Origin: Phenylobacterium sp.
GTDB lineage: Bacteria; Pseudomonadota; Alphaproteobacteria; Caulobacterales; Caulobacteraceae
DNA: 64,000 nt
Direction of reading: 5' to 3'
Assembly (NCBI RefSeq): GCF_004297125.1
Contig: NZ_SCVD01000015.1
Location: 1-64,000 of the forward strand
Shown: piece after piece, positions 1 to 7,965 of the stretch
Layout: each line of letters opens with the position of its first letter
How positions within the stretch are numbered: position 1 is the first letter of the stretch
Notes under the pieces: generated by a model
What the model saw: the letters and a program-made list of their open reading frames with translations, nothing else
Told to the model about the DNA's origin: nothing
The model's database searches: none
Translations under genes and position numbers: made by a program

Positions 1-126
1 CGAGGGTCCGACCAGGGCGCAGACCTGGCCGCGCGGCACGGCGAAGGTGATGTCGGCGAGCGCCTGGGTCCCGTCCGCGAACCGCTTCGAGGCCCCGGCG
101 AAGGCCAGGTGGGGCTGGGCGCTCAT
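1..126 (-). CDS. ABC transporter ATPase, N-terminal 42 residues (PhnC-like), cut by window edge
   Basis: The reverse strand from an ATG at 126 reads MSAQPHLAFAGASKRFADG and continues to GQVCALVGPS at the window edge. This is the beginning of an ABC ATPase, ending just where the Walker A motif (GPSGxGKS/T) should follow. The ATG overlaps the TGA of the upstream substrate-binding protein gene (ATGA, 4 nt), so the two are translationally coupled. Because the partner is of the PhnD family, the ATPase is most likely the PhnC-type energiser of a phosphonate or phosphite importer. The rest of the gene and the permease should lie to the left of the window. Confidence 0.8.
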   Translation of the reverse strand, partial: MSAQPHLAFAGASKRFADGTQALADITFAVPRGQVCALVGPS

Positions 127-1040
127 CGGGCGGCCGCCTTCTTGAGCATTGCGGCCTTCAGCGGATCGTCCACACGGGCCAGCATGGCCGCGGCGGCCGC
201 ATAGTTCCGCTCGGAATAGGCCGTGTCGTAGCCGTCGACGCGCTTGCCGCCATAGCCGCGGATCATATCGGGGGTCACGCCGGGCGCCTTGGCGACCGTG
301 GCGAAGGCGCGCCTCAGCCGGGCCTTCATCGCCGGCGGCAGGCGGGTGCTCATGCCCAGCGGCGGGTTGGGGATTGGGGCGCTGCGCGCCACGACGCTCA
401 GCTCACGCCCGGACACCACCCCCTGGTTCACGGCCTTTTCGAACGAGTCGAAGGACAGGGCCGCGGCATCCGCCTGCCCCTGCATCAGGGCGGCGAGGCT
501 GTTGGCGTGGCTGCCGGTGAGTCGGACGGCCCCGAGATCGCGCACCGGGTCGATCCGCGCGTCCAGCAGCATCGCCACCGGCGCCACGAACGACGACGCC
601 GAGTTGAGGTCGCCAAACGCCACGCGCCGCCCCTTGAGGTCGGAAAGCCGGCGCACGGGACCCTTCGCGCGGGCGAAGATCCCCGCGTAGTAGGTCGACC
701 GGCCGTTTTCGACGGACACGGCCAGCAGCTCCGCGCAGCCCCGCTTGCGGGCCTGAACGTAGGCGACGGGCCCGAAGAACGCGACCTCGGCGCCGCCGTT
801 GCACATGGCCTCGACCACCGCGTTGTACGACTGCCCCACCCGCAGGGTGAAGTGCAGGCCTGAGGTCCGCGTGAGGGCGTTGAACACGGGCTGGAAGTCG
901 GCCCGTGTGCCGTCCTCGGTTCCCCCGTCCGCCGGAATCAGCACCACGCGCAACGGGTTCTGCGCCGATCCCAGCGGCGCGGCGCTCCACGCGCCAGTCG
1001 GAACGAACAGGGCAAGACACAGGGCCAACAGGCGCAACAC
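123..1040 (-). CDS. phnD: Phosphate/phosphite/phosphonate ABC transporter substrate-binding protein (PhnD family)
   Basis: 305 residues with an N-terminal signal peptide (hydrophobic LLALCLALFVPTGAWSA). The mature part has the PhnD layout: a beta strand RVVLIPADGG, the segment GQSYNAVVEAMCNGGAEVAFFGPVAY, then DLKGRRVAFGDLNSASSFVAP, which corresponds to the oxyanion-binding loop rich in Ser and Ala at an N-terminal helix. It should be periplasmic and deliver phosphonate, phosphite or a related oxyanion to the permease. It precedes and overlaps the ATPase gene by 4 nt. It is transcribed divergently from the deacylase at 1364. Ligand specificity cannot be read from the sequence, and the family also contains binders of other small anions. 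Confidence 0.85.
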   Translation of the reverse strand: MLRLLALCLALFVPTGAWSAAPLGSAQNPLRVVLIPADGGTEDGTRADFQPVFNALTRTSGLHFTLRVGQSYNAVVEAMCNGGAEVAFFGPVAYVQARKRGCAELLAVSVENGRSTYYAGIFARAKGPVRRLSDLKGRRVAFGDLNSASSFVAPVAMLLDARIDPVRDLGAVRLTGSHANSLAALMQGQADAAALSFDSFEKAVNQGVVSGRELSVVARSAPIPNPPLGMSTRLPPAMKARLRRAFATVAKAPGVTPDMIRGYGGKRVDGYDTAYSERNYAAAAAMLARVDDPLKAAMLKKAAAR

Positions 1041-1363
1041 GAGTCATCCTCCGGAACGCCGAAGCCATTGCCCCATGGACATGACAGAGCAAAGACAGTC
1101 TCACCCGACAATCGGCGAAGATTGAGAAATGTTCAGTCCTGGGGCTCTGGCAGGATACCGATGGACCGCGACAGATGTCGGGCGCTCGGCGAACGAAACG
1201 CCGCGAAACGTCTTGAAGCGCGAGCGGCGCCCCGGCTCGGCGACACATAGCGCCCGGCTATACATGGCCGACGGTTCGATCTTGGTCAGGCGGCGCTGTG
1301 GGCCGCATGGTGGCGGGGAAGGCGCCGCGGCCGGTGGCCGCCGACGACGATCAGGAGGTTCCG
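1041..1363. other. Divergent intergenic region between phnD and the D-aminoacylase gene
   Basis: 323 nt with no convincing coding frame; the open frames here lack starts and resemble nothing. It must hold the promoters of both divergent genes. The only structured element found is the LysR-type box at 1247-1261. A strong ribosome binding site AGGAGGT at 1353-1359 marks the start of the rightward gene. Confidence 0.6.
1247..1261. promoter_or_regulatory. LysR-type operator box 1 (ATAG-N7-CTAT)
   Basis: ATAGCGCCCGGCTAT contains a dyad ATAG/CTAT and fits the T-N11-A pattern of LysR regulators. Sister boxes with identical 7-nt spacing occur at 3007, 6347 and 7762, each upstream of a gene in this cluster. 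This one lies 103 nt before the GTG start at 1364. It is probably bound by the LysR protein encoded at 5389-6333. Confidence 0.6.
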
Positions 1364-2977
1364 GTGGGGCGTGCAGGTGTTCGGATCGTGGCGGCCACAG
1401 GCGCCGTGCTGTTGGCTTCCGGCGTCGGCGGGAGCGGCTCCGCCCAGGGCGCCGGGCCGGTCGACCTGCTGATCCGAGGCGGGCAGGTCTATACGGGCGA
1501 CCTCTCGGCCCCTTCCGTCGCCGATGTCGGCGTCAAGGGCGACCGGATCGTCTTCGTCGGCGACGCGGGCAAGGCCGGGGTCACCGCCGCCAAGACCATT
1601 GAGGCCAAGGGCCGGATGGTGGCGCCCGGCTTCATCGACGCCCACACCCACGCCACCGGCGAACTGGCCTCCCAGGATCCCAAGGCGCGCCTCTTGCTGC
1701 GCCAGCTCACCCAGGGCGTCACCACCAGCGTCATCGGCGTCGACGGCGCGGGCGATCCCGAGATCGCGGACTACATGGCCAAGGCGAACGCCGCCGGCGT
1801 GGGCAACAACTTCGCCGCCTACGTGGGCTTCGGCGCCATCCGCGAGCGGGTCCTGCAGAACGACGCCCGCGCGCCGACCCCGGCCGAGCTGGAGGTCATG
1901 AAGGGCCTGGCCAAGAAGGGCATGTGCGAGGGCGCTCTCGGCCTCTCGTCCGGCCTCTTCTATCCGCCGCAGAGTTTCGCCAAGACCGAGGAGGTCATCG
2001 CGGTCGCCAAGGAGGCGGGCAGCCGCGGCGGGCTCTATGACACCCACCAGCGCGACGAGGGCACCACCTCGATTGGCGTGGCGGCGTCCACCGAGGAGCA
2101 GATCCGCATCGGCCGCGAGAGTGGCGCGACCCTGCACCTCGGCCATTTCAAGGTTTCCTCCGGCGCGAAGCCTGACGGCCAGTCGATGGCGGCGCTGATC
2201 AAGGTGGTGGAGGCCGCGCGGGCGGCGGGCCAGAAGGTGACGTCGGACCAGTATCCCTGGTCGGCCTCGAACACCGGGCTGTCGGCCCTGGCCATCGCGC
2301 GCTGGGCGCAGGATGGCGGCCGGGCGGCGATGCTGAAGCGGTTCGACGATCCCTCCGACCTGGCGAAGATCAAGGCCCAGGCCCTGGTGTTCTACAAGGA
2401 GCGCGGCGGCGCGCAGAACGTGCTGATCAACGGCTCCGCCAGCCAGCCGGAATTGGTGGGCAAGCGGATCTCGGAGATCGCCGAGGCTTGGGGCGTCGAC
2501 GAGGCCGAGGCCACCATCCGCATCCTCCGGAAGGGCTCCGCAAGCGTGGCCACCTTCGCGATCACCGAGCCCGACATCCGACTGCTGATGAAACAGCCGT
2601 GGAACATGTTCTCCACCGACGGCAGCCCTAGCGGCCACCCGCGCGGGCACGCCAGCTATCCGCGGCTCTACACGAAGTACGTCGTGGAGGAGAAGGTCAT
2701 CACCCCCGTGGAGTTCGTCCACAAGTCCACCGGCCTGGTGGCCGACACCCTGGGGATCGAGGGGCGCGGCTATCTGAAGCCTGGCTACTTCGCCGACATC
2801 GTCGTGATCGACCTCGCGAACTACCAGCCCAAGGCGGACTATGTGCGCCCCACGCTGCTGTCCACCGGGGTCGAGGTGGCGGTCGTCAACGGCAAGGTTG
2901 AGCTGGAAGGCGGGGTCCCGTCGGGGATTCTGGCCGGCCGCGGCCTTCCCCGGAAGACCCCGGCCGGCTGTCCCTGA
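1364..2977 (+). CDS. N-acyl-D-amino-acid deacylase (D-aminoacylase family amidohydrolase), exported
   Basis: 537 residues from a GTG at 1364, chosen because AGGAGGT (1353-1359) sits 4 nt upstream and the product then begins with a signal-like segment GVRIVAATGAVLLASG. The amidohydrolase core is clear: GFIDAHTHAT (metal-binding HxH), YDTHQRDEG and LHLGHFK (further His ligands), and FSTDGSPSGHPRGH (catalytic Asp). Family members hydrolyse N-acyl-D-amino acids, including N-acyl-D-glutamate. The loop that normally carries a metal-bridging Cys (GNCG) reads GVDG here, so that Cys is replaced by Asp. It heads the cluster with dgcN and dgcA, which argues for a role in releasing D-glutamate or related D-amino acids. 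Export to the periplasm is inferred from the leader. Confidence 0.85.
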   Translation: MGRAGVRIVAATGAVLLASGVGGSGSAQGAGPVDLLIRGGQVYTGDLSAPSVADVGVKGDRIVFVGDAGKAGVTAAKTIEAKGRMVAPGFIDAHTHATGELASQDPKARLLLRQLTQGVTTSVIGVDGAGDPEIADYMAKANAAGVGNNFAAYVGFGAIRERVLQNDARAPTPAELEVMKGLAKKGMCEGALGLSSGLFYPPQSFAKTEEVIAVAKEAGSRGGLYDTHQRDEGTTSIGVAASTEEQIRIGRESGATLHLGHFKVSSGAKPDGQSMAALIKVVEAARAAGQKVTSDQYPWSASNTGLSALAIARWAQDGGRAAMLKRFDDPSDLAKIKAQALVFYKERGGAQNVLINGSASQPELVGKRISEIAEAWGVDEAEATIRILRKGSASVATFAITEPDIRLLMKQPWNMFSTDGSPSGHPRGHASYPRLYTKYVVEEKVITPVEFVHKSTGLVADTLGIEGRGYLKPGYFADIVVIDLANYQPKADYVRPTLLSTGVEVAVVNGKVELEGGVPSGILAGRGLPRKTPAGCP

Positions 2978-3006
2978 GCCGCCCGGCCGGGGCCGCATGC
3001 CCGACC

Positions 3007-3021
3007 ATAGACAGCCGCTAT
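3007..3021. promoter_or_regulatory. LysR-type operator box 2 (ATAG-N7-CTAT)
   Basis: ATAGACAGCCGCTAT has the same dyad and spacing as the boxes at 1247, 6347 and 7762. It lies in the 158-nt gap between the deacylase and dgcN, 114 nt before the dgcN start. This suggests dgcNA has its own LysR-controlled promoter. Confidence 0.6.
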
Positions 3022-3135
3022 GAGGCGCCGCCGGCTTGGCATTTTCCAGCCGTCGGGCGGCCCGCTAATCCGGTTGCAAGCTCATTGGCGCGCCCTCGAA
3101 GGCGCCGCGAGCGGGCCACCTTCACAGGAATGCCG

Positions 3136-4176
3136 ATGACCATCCCGGGGCCCTACCTGCTCTATCTCGGCGACGCGCGAGACGAGATCTCCGTCAAGAC
3201 CTCGCGCGGCGTGGCGGTCTTTCGGCCGGACCTCAGCCTCGGAGAGTATCGCCGCTCGCGCGAGGCCGTGACGCTGGGCCTGCCGCAGATGTCGTTCGCC
3301 GAGGCGGCGGCGGCCGGCGCCCGGACGTTGATACTCGGCGTCGCCAATGCGGGCGGCATCCTGGGCGACGAGGCCGTCGAGGACGTCGTCGCGGCGCTGG
3401 AGGCGGGGCTGAACGTCGCCGCCGGGCTGCACGACCGGCTGAACGCCCAGCCGCGCATCCGCGCCGCGGCCGAGCGCGCGGGCCGCCAGCTCTTCGACGT
3501 GCGCGAGCCCCCGGCCTACCTGCGCGTGGGCACGGGCGCGCCCCGCCGCGGACGCCGGCTGCTGACCGTGGGCACCGACTGCTCAGTGGGTAAGATGTAC
3601 ACGACGCTCGCGCTCGCCCGGGCCCTGGCCGGGCGCGGGGCGCCGGCCGACTTCCGCGCCACCGGTCAGACGGGGATCCTGGTCGCCGGCGCTGGCGTGC
3701 CGGTCGACGCGGTCGTGGCCGACTTCATCTCCGGCTCTGTCGAGATGGTGTCGCCCGCGCGGGACGACGACGGATGGGACCTGATCGAGGGCCAGGGCTC
3801 ACTGTTCCACCCCTCCTACGCGGGGGTGTCCCTGGGCCTGCTGCACGGCGCCCAGCCGGATGCCCTGGTGCTCTGCCACGAGCCCGGACGGACCAGCATG
3901 CGGGGCCTGCCCGGGCGTAGCCTGCCGGACCTGAAGACCTGCCTTGAGGCCAATCTCGAGGCGGCCCGGCTGACCAATCCGGGCGTCATCGCGGTGGGGG
4001 TGGCGCTGAACACCTCCAAGCTCGATCCGGAGGCCGCGAGGGATGTCTGCGCGGCGACCGCGGAGGCGCTGGACCTGCCCTGCCAGGACCCCTTCAGCAT
4101 GGGCGTGGACCTCATCATCGATCGGTTGGACGAATGTTTCGGACTCTCAAGGCCGCTGGCGAACACTGGCCGCTGA
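3136..4176 (+). CDS. dgcN: DgcN: D-glutamate N-acetyltransferase-type protein (DUF1611 family)
   Basis: 346 residues from the ATG at 3136; AGGA at 3126-3129 gives a 6-nt spacing. An in-frame ATG at 3130 is the alternative. The N-terminal half is a Rossmann-like part starting GPYLLYLGDA. The C-terminal half begins with a P-loop GTDCSVGKMYTTLALARAL (around residue 150) and carries EGQGSLFHPSYAGVSLGLLHG, both hallmarks of DUF1611. In marine proteobacteria DgcN acetylates D-glutamate to N-acetyl-D-glutamate for the racemase DgcA. The gene overlaps dgcA by 43 nt, so the two are coupled. The family match is strong; the acetyltransferase function is by analogy with the described DgcN-DgcA pathway. 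Confidence 0.85.
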   Translation: MTIPGPYLLYLGDARDEISVKTSRGVAVFRPDLSLGEYRRSREAVTLGLPQMSFAEAAAAGARTLILGVANAGGILGDEAVEDVVAALEAGLNVAAGLHDRLNAQPRIRAAAERAGRQLFDVREPPAYLRVGTGAPRRGRRLLTVGTDCSVGKMYTTLALARALAGRGAPADFRATGQTGILVAGAGVPVDAVVADFISGSVEMVSPARDDDGWDLIEGQGSLFHPSYAGVSLGLLHGAQPDALVLCHEPGRTSMRGLPGRSLPDLKTCLEANLEAARLTNPGVIAVGVALNTSKLDPEAARDVCAATAEALDLPCQDPFSMGVDLIIDRLDECFGLSRPLANTGR

Positions 4177-5126
4177 CGACCCCGTTCCGCATCTCGCGCG
4201 GGGCCCGCACCCAGGCGGACCTGGTGGTGGTCGAGGTGGCGCACGGCGGCGCAGTCGGCCGTGGCGAAGGGGCTCCCATCCCGCGCTATGGCGACACGGT
4301 GGAGAGCTGCGTCGCGCAGCTCCAGGCCCTGGCGCCACGGGTCGCCGCCGGTCTGACGCGCCGCGAACTGATCGAGGCCCTGCCCCCGGGCGCGGCCCGC
4401 AATGCCCTCGACTGCGCGCTCTGGGACCTTGAGGCGCGGCGGGCCGGACGCTCGGTCGCGGACCTGATCGGCCGTGTCGCGCGCGGGACGGTGACCACGG
4501 CGCTCACGGTCGGCCTGGGGGCGCCGGAGGAGATGGGCGCCGCAGCCGCGAAGCTCGCGGACTATCCACTGATCAAGGTGAAGGTGAACGCCGACGACCC
4601 CGCCGCCCAGATCGCCGCCGTGCGCGCGGCCGCGCCGGACGCCGTCCTGATCGTCGACGCCAACGAAGCCTGGGACACGGACCTGGTGCGGGCCATGCAG
4701 CCGCACCTGGCCGCGGCGCGCGTCGCCTTGCTGGAACAGCCGCTGCCGGCCGCCGAGGACGCCGCCCTGGCCGGCTTCCGGCCGCTGGTGCCGATCTGCG
4801 CGGACGAATCCTGCCACCTGGCGGAGGACGTGCCGGGCCTGGCCGACCGGTACCAGGCGGTGAACATCAAGCTCGACAAGACGGGTGGGCTGACCGCGGC
4901 GCTGGACCTGCTGGCGGCGGCCCGGGCGCACGGCCTGATCGTCATGACCGGCTGCATGATATGCACCTCGCTCTCGGTGGCGCCCGCCTTCCAGGTCGCG
5001 GAACAGTCCGACTTCGTGGACCTCGACGGGCCGATTTGGCTGGCGAAGGACCGCGATGGAGGAGTCCGGCTGACCGAAGCAGTGCTGACGGCGCCGGACG
5101 GCGCGCTCTGGGGCGGAAGCCGCTGA
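4134..5126 (+). CDS. dgcA: DgcA: N-acetyl-D-glutamate racemase / dipeptide epimerase-like enolase-superfamily enzyme
   Basis: 330 residues of the muconate-lactonizing/enolase superfamily. Catalytic and metal motifs are in order: KVKVNAD (general-base KxK), LIVDANEAW (first Asp ligand), LLEQPLP (Glu), CADESCH (Asp) and NIKLDKTGG (second general-base Lys). This set is typical of racemases and dipeptide epimerases. In the DgcN-DgcA route it inverts N-acetyl-D-glutamate to the L form, which a deacylase can then hydrolyse to L-glutamate. It starts inside dgcN and ends 262 nt before the LysR gene. An L-Ala-D/L-Glu epimerase role in peptidoglycan peptide recycling is the main alternative, but the overlap with dgcN favours DgcA. 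Confidence 0.85.
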   Translation: MFRTLKAAGEHWPLTTPFRISRGARTQADLVVVEVAHGGAVGRGEGAPIPRYGDTVESCVAQLQALAPRVAAGLTRRELIEALPPGAARNALDCALWDLEARRAGRSVADLIGRVARGTVTTALTVGLGAPEEMGAAAAKLADYPLIKVKVNADDPAAQIAAVRAAAPDAVLIVDANEAWDTDLVRAMQPHLAAARVALLEQPLPAAEDAALAGFRPLVPICADESCHLAEDVPGLADRYQAVNIKLDKTGGLTAALDLLAAARAHGLIVMTGCMICTSLSVAPAFQVAEQSDFVDLDGPIWLAKDRDGGVRLTEAVLTAPDGALWGGSR

Positions 5127-5388
5127 GCCGAGGCTTGGCGACGGCCTCTCTGGATGATCGCGAGGATCCGCAAGAATACGACCTCTGATTGTCTTTCGAA
5201 AACCTAAGAACATCCGAGTAAATGGCCGCCGGGTCTTTCATCGGCGAATTCCCGGAGCGCCGCCGCAATGGGCAGGCCGCGGATCTCCTATGCGCACAAG
5301 CCGCCGCGACTTGCGGGAACGCGGAGGCCGGGCTCAACTGTCTGTCTGGAGGGCTTCGCCACGCCGCCCCCAGCCGGGCGACAAGACC

Positions 5389-6333
5389 ATGATGAACCTG
5401 CGTCACATCGAAGTATTCCACGCCGTCTACCTGAACGGTTCGGTGAGCGGCGCCGCCCGCGCCCTCAACGTCTCCCAGCCCTCAGTCAGCAAGGTGCTGC
5501 GCCACGCCGAGATCCGGCTAGGCTTCCTCTTGTTCAACCGGGCCAAGGGCAAGCTGACGGCGACGGAAGAGGCGCACGCGCTGTTCCGCGAGGTTGACGA
5601 GATCTACGAGCGCGTTGGCTCCCTGCGCCAGACCGCGAAGAACATCCGCCGCGGCGACGAGGGTCACATCCGCCTGGCGGTCTTGCCGGGCTTCGGCCTG
5701 GGGGTGGCGCCCAACGCCGTGGCCCAGTTCCGCGCCCGGCATCCGAACGTCAGCTTCGACATCCAGACGCTGCACCATGCCGACATCCTGCGCACGCTGC
5801 AGGAGCGCCACTGCGACCTCGCCATCGGCTACGAGGCGCCCCCGCACCCCAAGCTCGCCCACACCCAGATCGGCTCGGGCGAGTTGGGGATCCTCTACCG
5901 GCGGCAGGATCTGCCCGACGCGCCGGCGCGCCTGAAGCTGAGCGTCCTGGAAGGCCGCGAGTTCGTCAGCCTCGCCCACAGCGGCCCCATGGGCACCCTG
6001 TTCAACAAGGAGGTCGCGCGCCTCAATCTGGAGCTTACCGAGACCGTGACGATCAGCACGCTGTACGTCGCCGTGGCGCTGGTCCGTCAGGGCGTGGGCA
6101 TGGCGGTGGTGGATGATTTCACGGCCCGGGCCTATCTGGACCCGGAGCTTGAATACCGGCCGCTCGATCCCCCGCTGCGCTTCGGAGTCCACTGCATCTA
6201 TCTGGCGGACCGCCCGATCCCGCGGCTGATGCAGCCCTTCATCAGCGTGCTGTCGGCCCTGACCACCAACCAGCACCTGCCCCGCGGCGAGGCGCCGGCG
6301 AGCTCGGGTCTGCGCTTGGTCGCCGGCGCGTGA
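5389..6333 (+). CDS. LysR-family transcriptional regulator of the D-glutamate cluster
   Basis: 314 residues from ATG 5389 (or the adjacent ATG 5392). An upstream in-frame ATG at 5290 would add a basic stretch unlike any LysR N-terminus, so I reject it. The winged helix-turn-helix is textbook: LRHIEVFHAVYLNGSVSGAARALNVSQPSVSKVLRHAE, followed by the LysR substrate domain (IRLAVLPGFGLGVAPNAVAQF). It is preceded by 262 nt without a gene that include a TTTCGAAA dyad at 5194-5201. It most likely recognises the ATAG-N7-(C/T)TAT boxes found before four genes of the cluster. A LysR-type D-glutamate sensor (DgcR) is known next to dgcNA elsewhere; whether this is its orthologue is inference. Confidence 0.85.
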   Translation: MMNLRHIEVFHAVYLNGSVSGAARALNVSQPSVSKVLRHAEIRLGFLLFNRAKGKLTATEEAHALFREVDEIYERVGSLRQTAKNIRRGDEGHIRLAVLPGFGLGVAPNAVAQFRARHPNVSFDIQTLHHADILRTLQERHCDLAIGYEAPPHPKLAHTQIGSGELGILYRRQDLPDAPARLKLSVLEGREFVSLAHSGPMGTLFNKEVARLNLELTETVTISTLYVAVALVRQGVGMAVVDDFTARAYLDPELEYRPLDPPLRFGVHCIYLADRPIPRLMQPFISVLSALTTNQHLPRGEAPASSGLRLVAGA

Positions 6334-6346
6334 TCCCGCCCCGCGG

Positions 6347-6361
6347 ATAGCCGCGGGTTAT
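6347..6361. promoter_or_regulatory. LysR-type operator box 3 (ATAG-N7-TTAT)
   Basis: ATAGCCGCGGGTTAT lies just after the LysR stop codon and 99 nt before the symporter start. Its dyad and 7-nt spacing match boxes at 1247, 3007 and 7762. It probably drives regulated transcription of the carrier gene. Confidence 0.6.
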
Positions 6362-6460
6362 GAGCGGGCAAACAGTCGATAGGCGCGAGCACGGCGAGTT
6401 TCGCAGCATCTTCCGGTCCTCAGGCCACGCCGCCGCCGGCCACGCCGCTTAGGACATCCC

Positions 6461-7747
6461 ATGGTCTCGTCGCCGCCCGCCGACGCCGCAAGGCGCTCGA
6501 TTCTGCAGCGCTGCTGGTTCGATATCCCCCTCTGGCAGCGGATCCTCCCGGCCCTGGTGCTGGGGGTCGCGGTGGGCCTGCTGTGGGGCGAGGGGGCCGT
6601 GCAGCTCAAGTGGATCGGCGACGTCTTCGTGCGCCTGACCCGCATGCTGATCGTGCCGTTGGTGTTCCTGACCATCGCCGCCGGCGTCCTCGGCCTGGGC
6701 GACCCCAAACGGCTGGGGTCGCTGGGGGCGCGGTCGATCGGCCTCTTCGTCTGCACGGCGGCGACCGCCGCCGCGGTCGGCCTGCTGCTGGGGCTGCTGC
6801 TGCAGCCGGGCGTGGGGGTCAGCGTCACCGGCGCGACGCCCCAGGCCATCAAGGCCAGCAAGACCATCGCCGAGCAGCTGATGGGCATCATTCCGATCAA
6901 CCCGGTCCAGGCCATGGTGGAGGGCGAGATGCTGGCGATCATCTTCTTCGCCATCGTCTTCGCGGCCGGCGTGCTGGCGCTGGGCGAGCGGGCGCGGCCG
7001 GTGGCGGACCTCCTCTCCGCCGCCTCGGAGGTGATGCTGACGCTGATCCGCTTCGTCATCGAGGCGGCGCCGTTCGGCGTCTTCGGCCTGATCGCCGCGG
7101 CGGTCGGGGCCAACGGCCCGGGCGTGTTCGTCAACGTCTCCCTGCTGGCCCTGGGCACCCTGCTGGGCTGCCTCATCCAGACCCTGGTGGTTCAGGCGGC
7201 GGTGGTGCGGCTGGCCGCCAACCTCCCGGCGTTCGCCTTCCTGCGCGGGGTGGTCGACGCCATGCTGGTGGCCTTCTCCACCTCGTCCAGCTCCGCCAGC
7301 CTGCCCGTGGAGATGTCGGTCGCCGAGAAGAACCTGGGCATCCGCAAGCCGATCCTCTCCACCGTCCTGCCGGTCGGCGTCAGCATCGGCCGCGACGGCA
7401 CAGCCATGTACGTGGCCCTGCTCTCCATGTTCGCCATCCAGGCCCTGGGCATTTCGGTGACCGGCTTCGACCTGGTGCTGGTGGTGGTGATCTCGACCCT
7501 GCTGGCGGTCAGCGCGCCGCCGGCCCCGTCGGCGGCCCTGTTCATGATGGCCGCCGTCCTGTCGGTGGTCGGCATCAGCGACGCCCAGTCGGCGCTGATC
7601 ATCGGCTTCATCCTGCCCTTCGACCGTCTGCTCGACATGATGCGCACCGTGCCCAACGTGGTCGGCAACCTCGCCAACGCCACAGTGATAGCCCGCTGGG
7701 CCGGGGAGATCGACGTGGAGCGCTTCCGGAGCGCCCCGGTGGAGTAG
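6461..7747 (+). CDS. Dicarboxylate/amino acid:cation symporter (DAACS/SLC1 family)
   Basis: 428 residues with about eight membrane segments and two re-entrant loops. The hallmark Ser-rich loop is present as AFSTSSSSASLPVEM. The substrate-binding helix shows D392, R395, T396 and N399 (DMMRTVPNVVGN), matching the glutamate/aspartate-binding positions of the archaeal homologue GltPh. Two ion-site positions deviate: the usual NMDGT is GRDGT (G310, R311), and the Asp equivalent to GltPh D405 is Asn403. It should be an inner-membrane importer for glutamate-like or C4-dicarboxylate substrates, here likely D-glutamate or its N-acyl form. Coupling to sodium is doubtful given those substitutions. It lies between LysR boxes 3 and 4. 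Confidence 0.88.
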   Translation: MVSSPPADAARRSILQRCWFDIPLWQRILPALVLGVAVGLLWGEGAVQLKWIGDVFVRLTRMLIVPLVFLTIAAGVLGLGDPKRLGSLGARSIGLFVCTAATAAAVGLLLGLLLQPGVGVSVTGATPQAIKASKTIAEQLMGIIPINPVQAMVEGEMLAIIFFAIVFAAGVLALGERARPVADLLSAASEVMLTLIRFVIEAAPFGVFGLIAAAVGANGPGVFVNVSLLALGTLLGCLIQTLVVQAAVVRLAANLPAFAFLRGVVDAMLVAFSTSSSSASLPVEMSVAEKNLGIRKPILSTVLPVGVSIGRDGTAMYVALLSMFAIQALGISVTGFDLVLVVVISTLLAVSAPPAPSAALFMMAAVLSVVGISDAQSALIIGFILPFDRLLDMMRTVPNVVGNLANATVIARWAGEIDVERFRSAPVE

Positions 7748-7761
7748 CGGGCGGGCCGTGA

Positions 7762-7776
7762 ATAGACGGGGGTTAT
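7762..7776. promoter_or_regulatory. LysR-type operator box 4 (ATAG-N7-TTAT)
   Basis: ATAGACGGGGGTTAT, same architecture as the boxes at 1247, 3007 and 6347. It is located 14 nt after the symporter stop and 189 nt before the GTG start of the TBDR gene. Confidence 0.55.
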
Positions 7777-7965
7777 GGACCGCTGAAGCCTTGGAACGAG
7801 GCCGCCGCCATCGACCATGACACTCTGGCGACGTCGCGTTGGCAGGCCCGCGACGGGCCCACGGCGCGGACGATACGGCCACCCGCGGCGCACGCCGTCC
7901 ACGACAAGGCCGAAGGGACGGAAGCGCCGTCGAAGGCGTGCTGCGGTAGCAACGGGGGTTGGCTG

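Noticed and set aside
1286..2998. Minus-strand open frame of 570 codons opposite the D-aminoacylase
   Set aside because: A GC-rich shadow of the real gene: no family motif, His/Gly/Arg-rich composition, while the plus strand has all amidohydrolase motifs.
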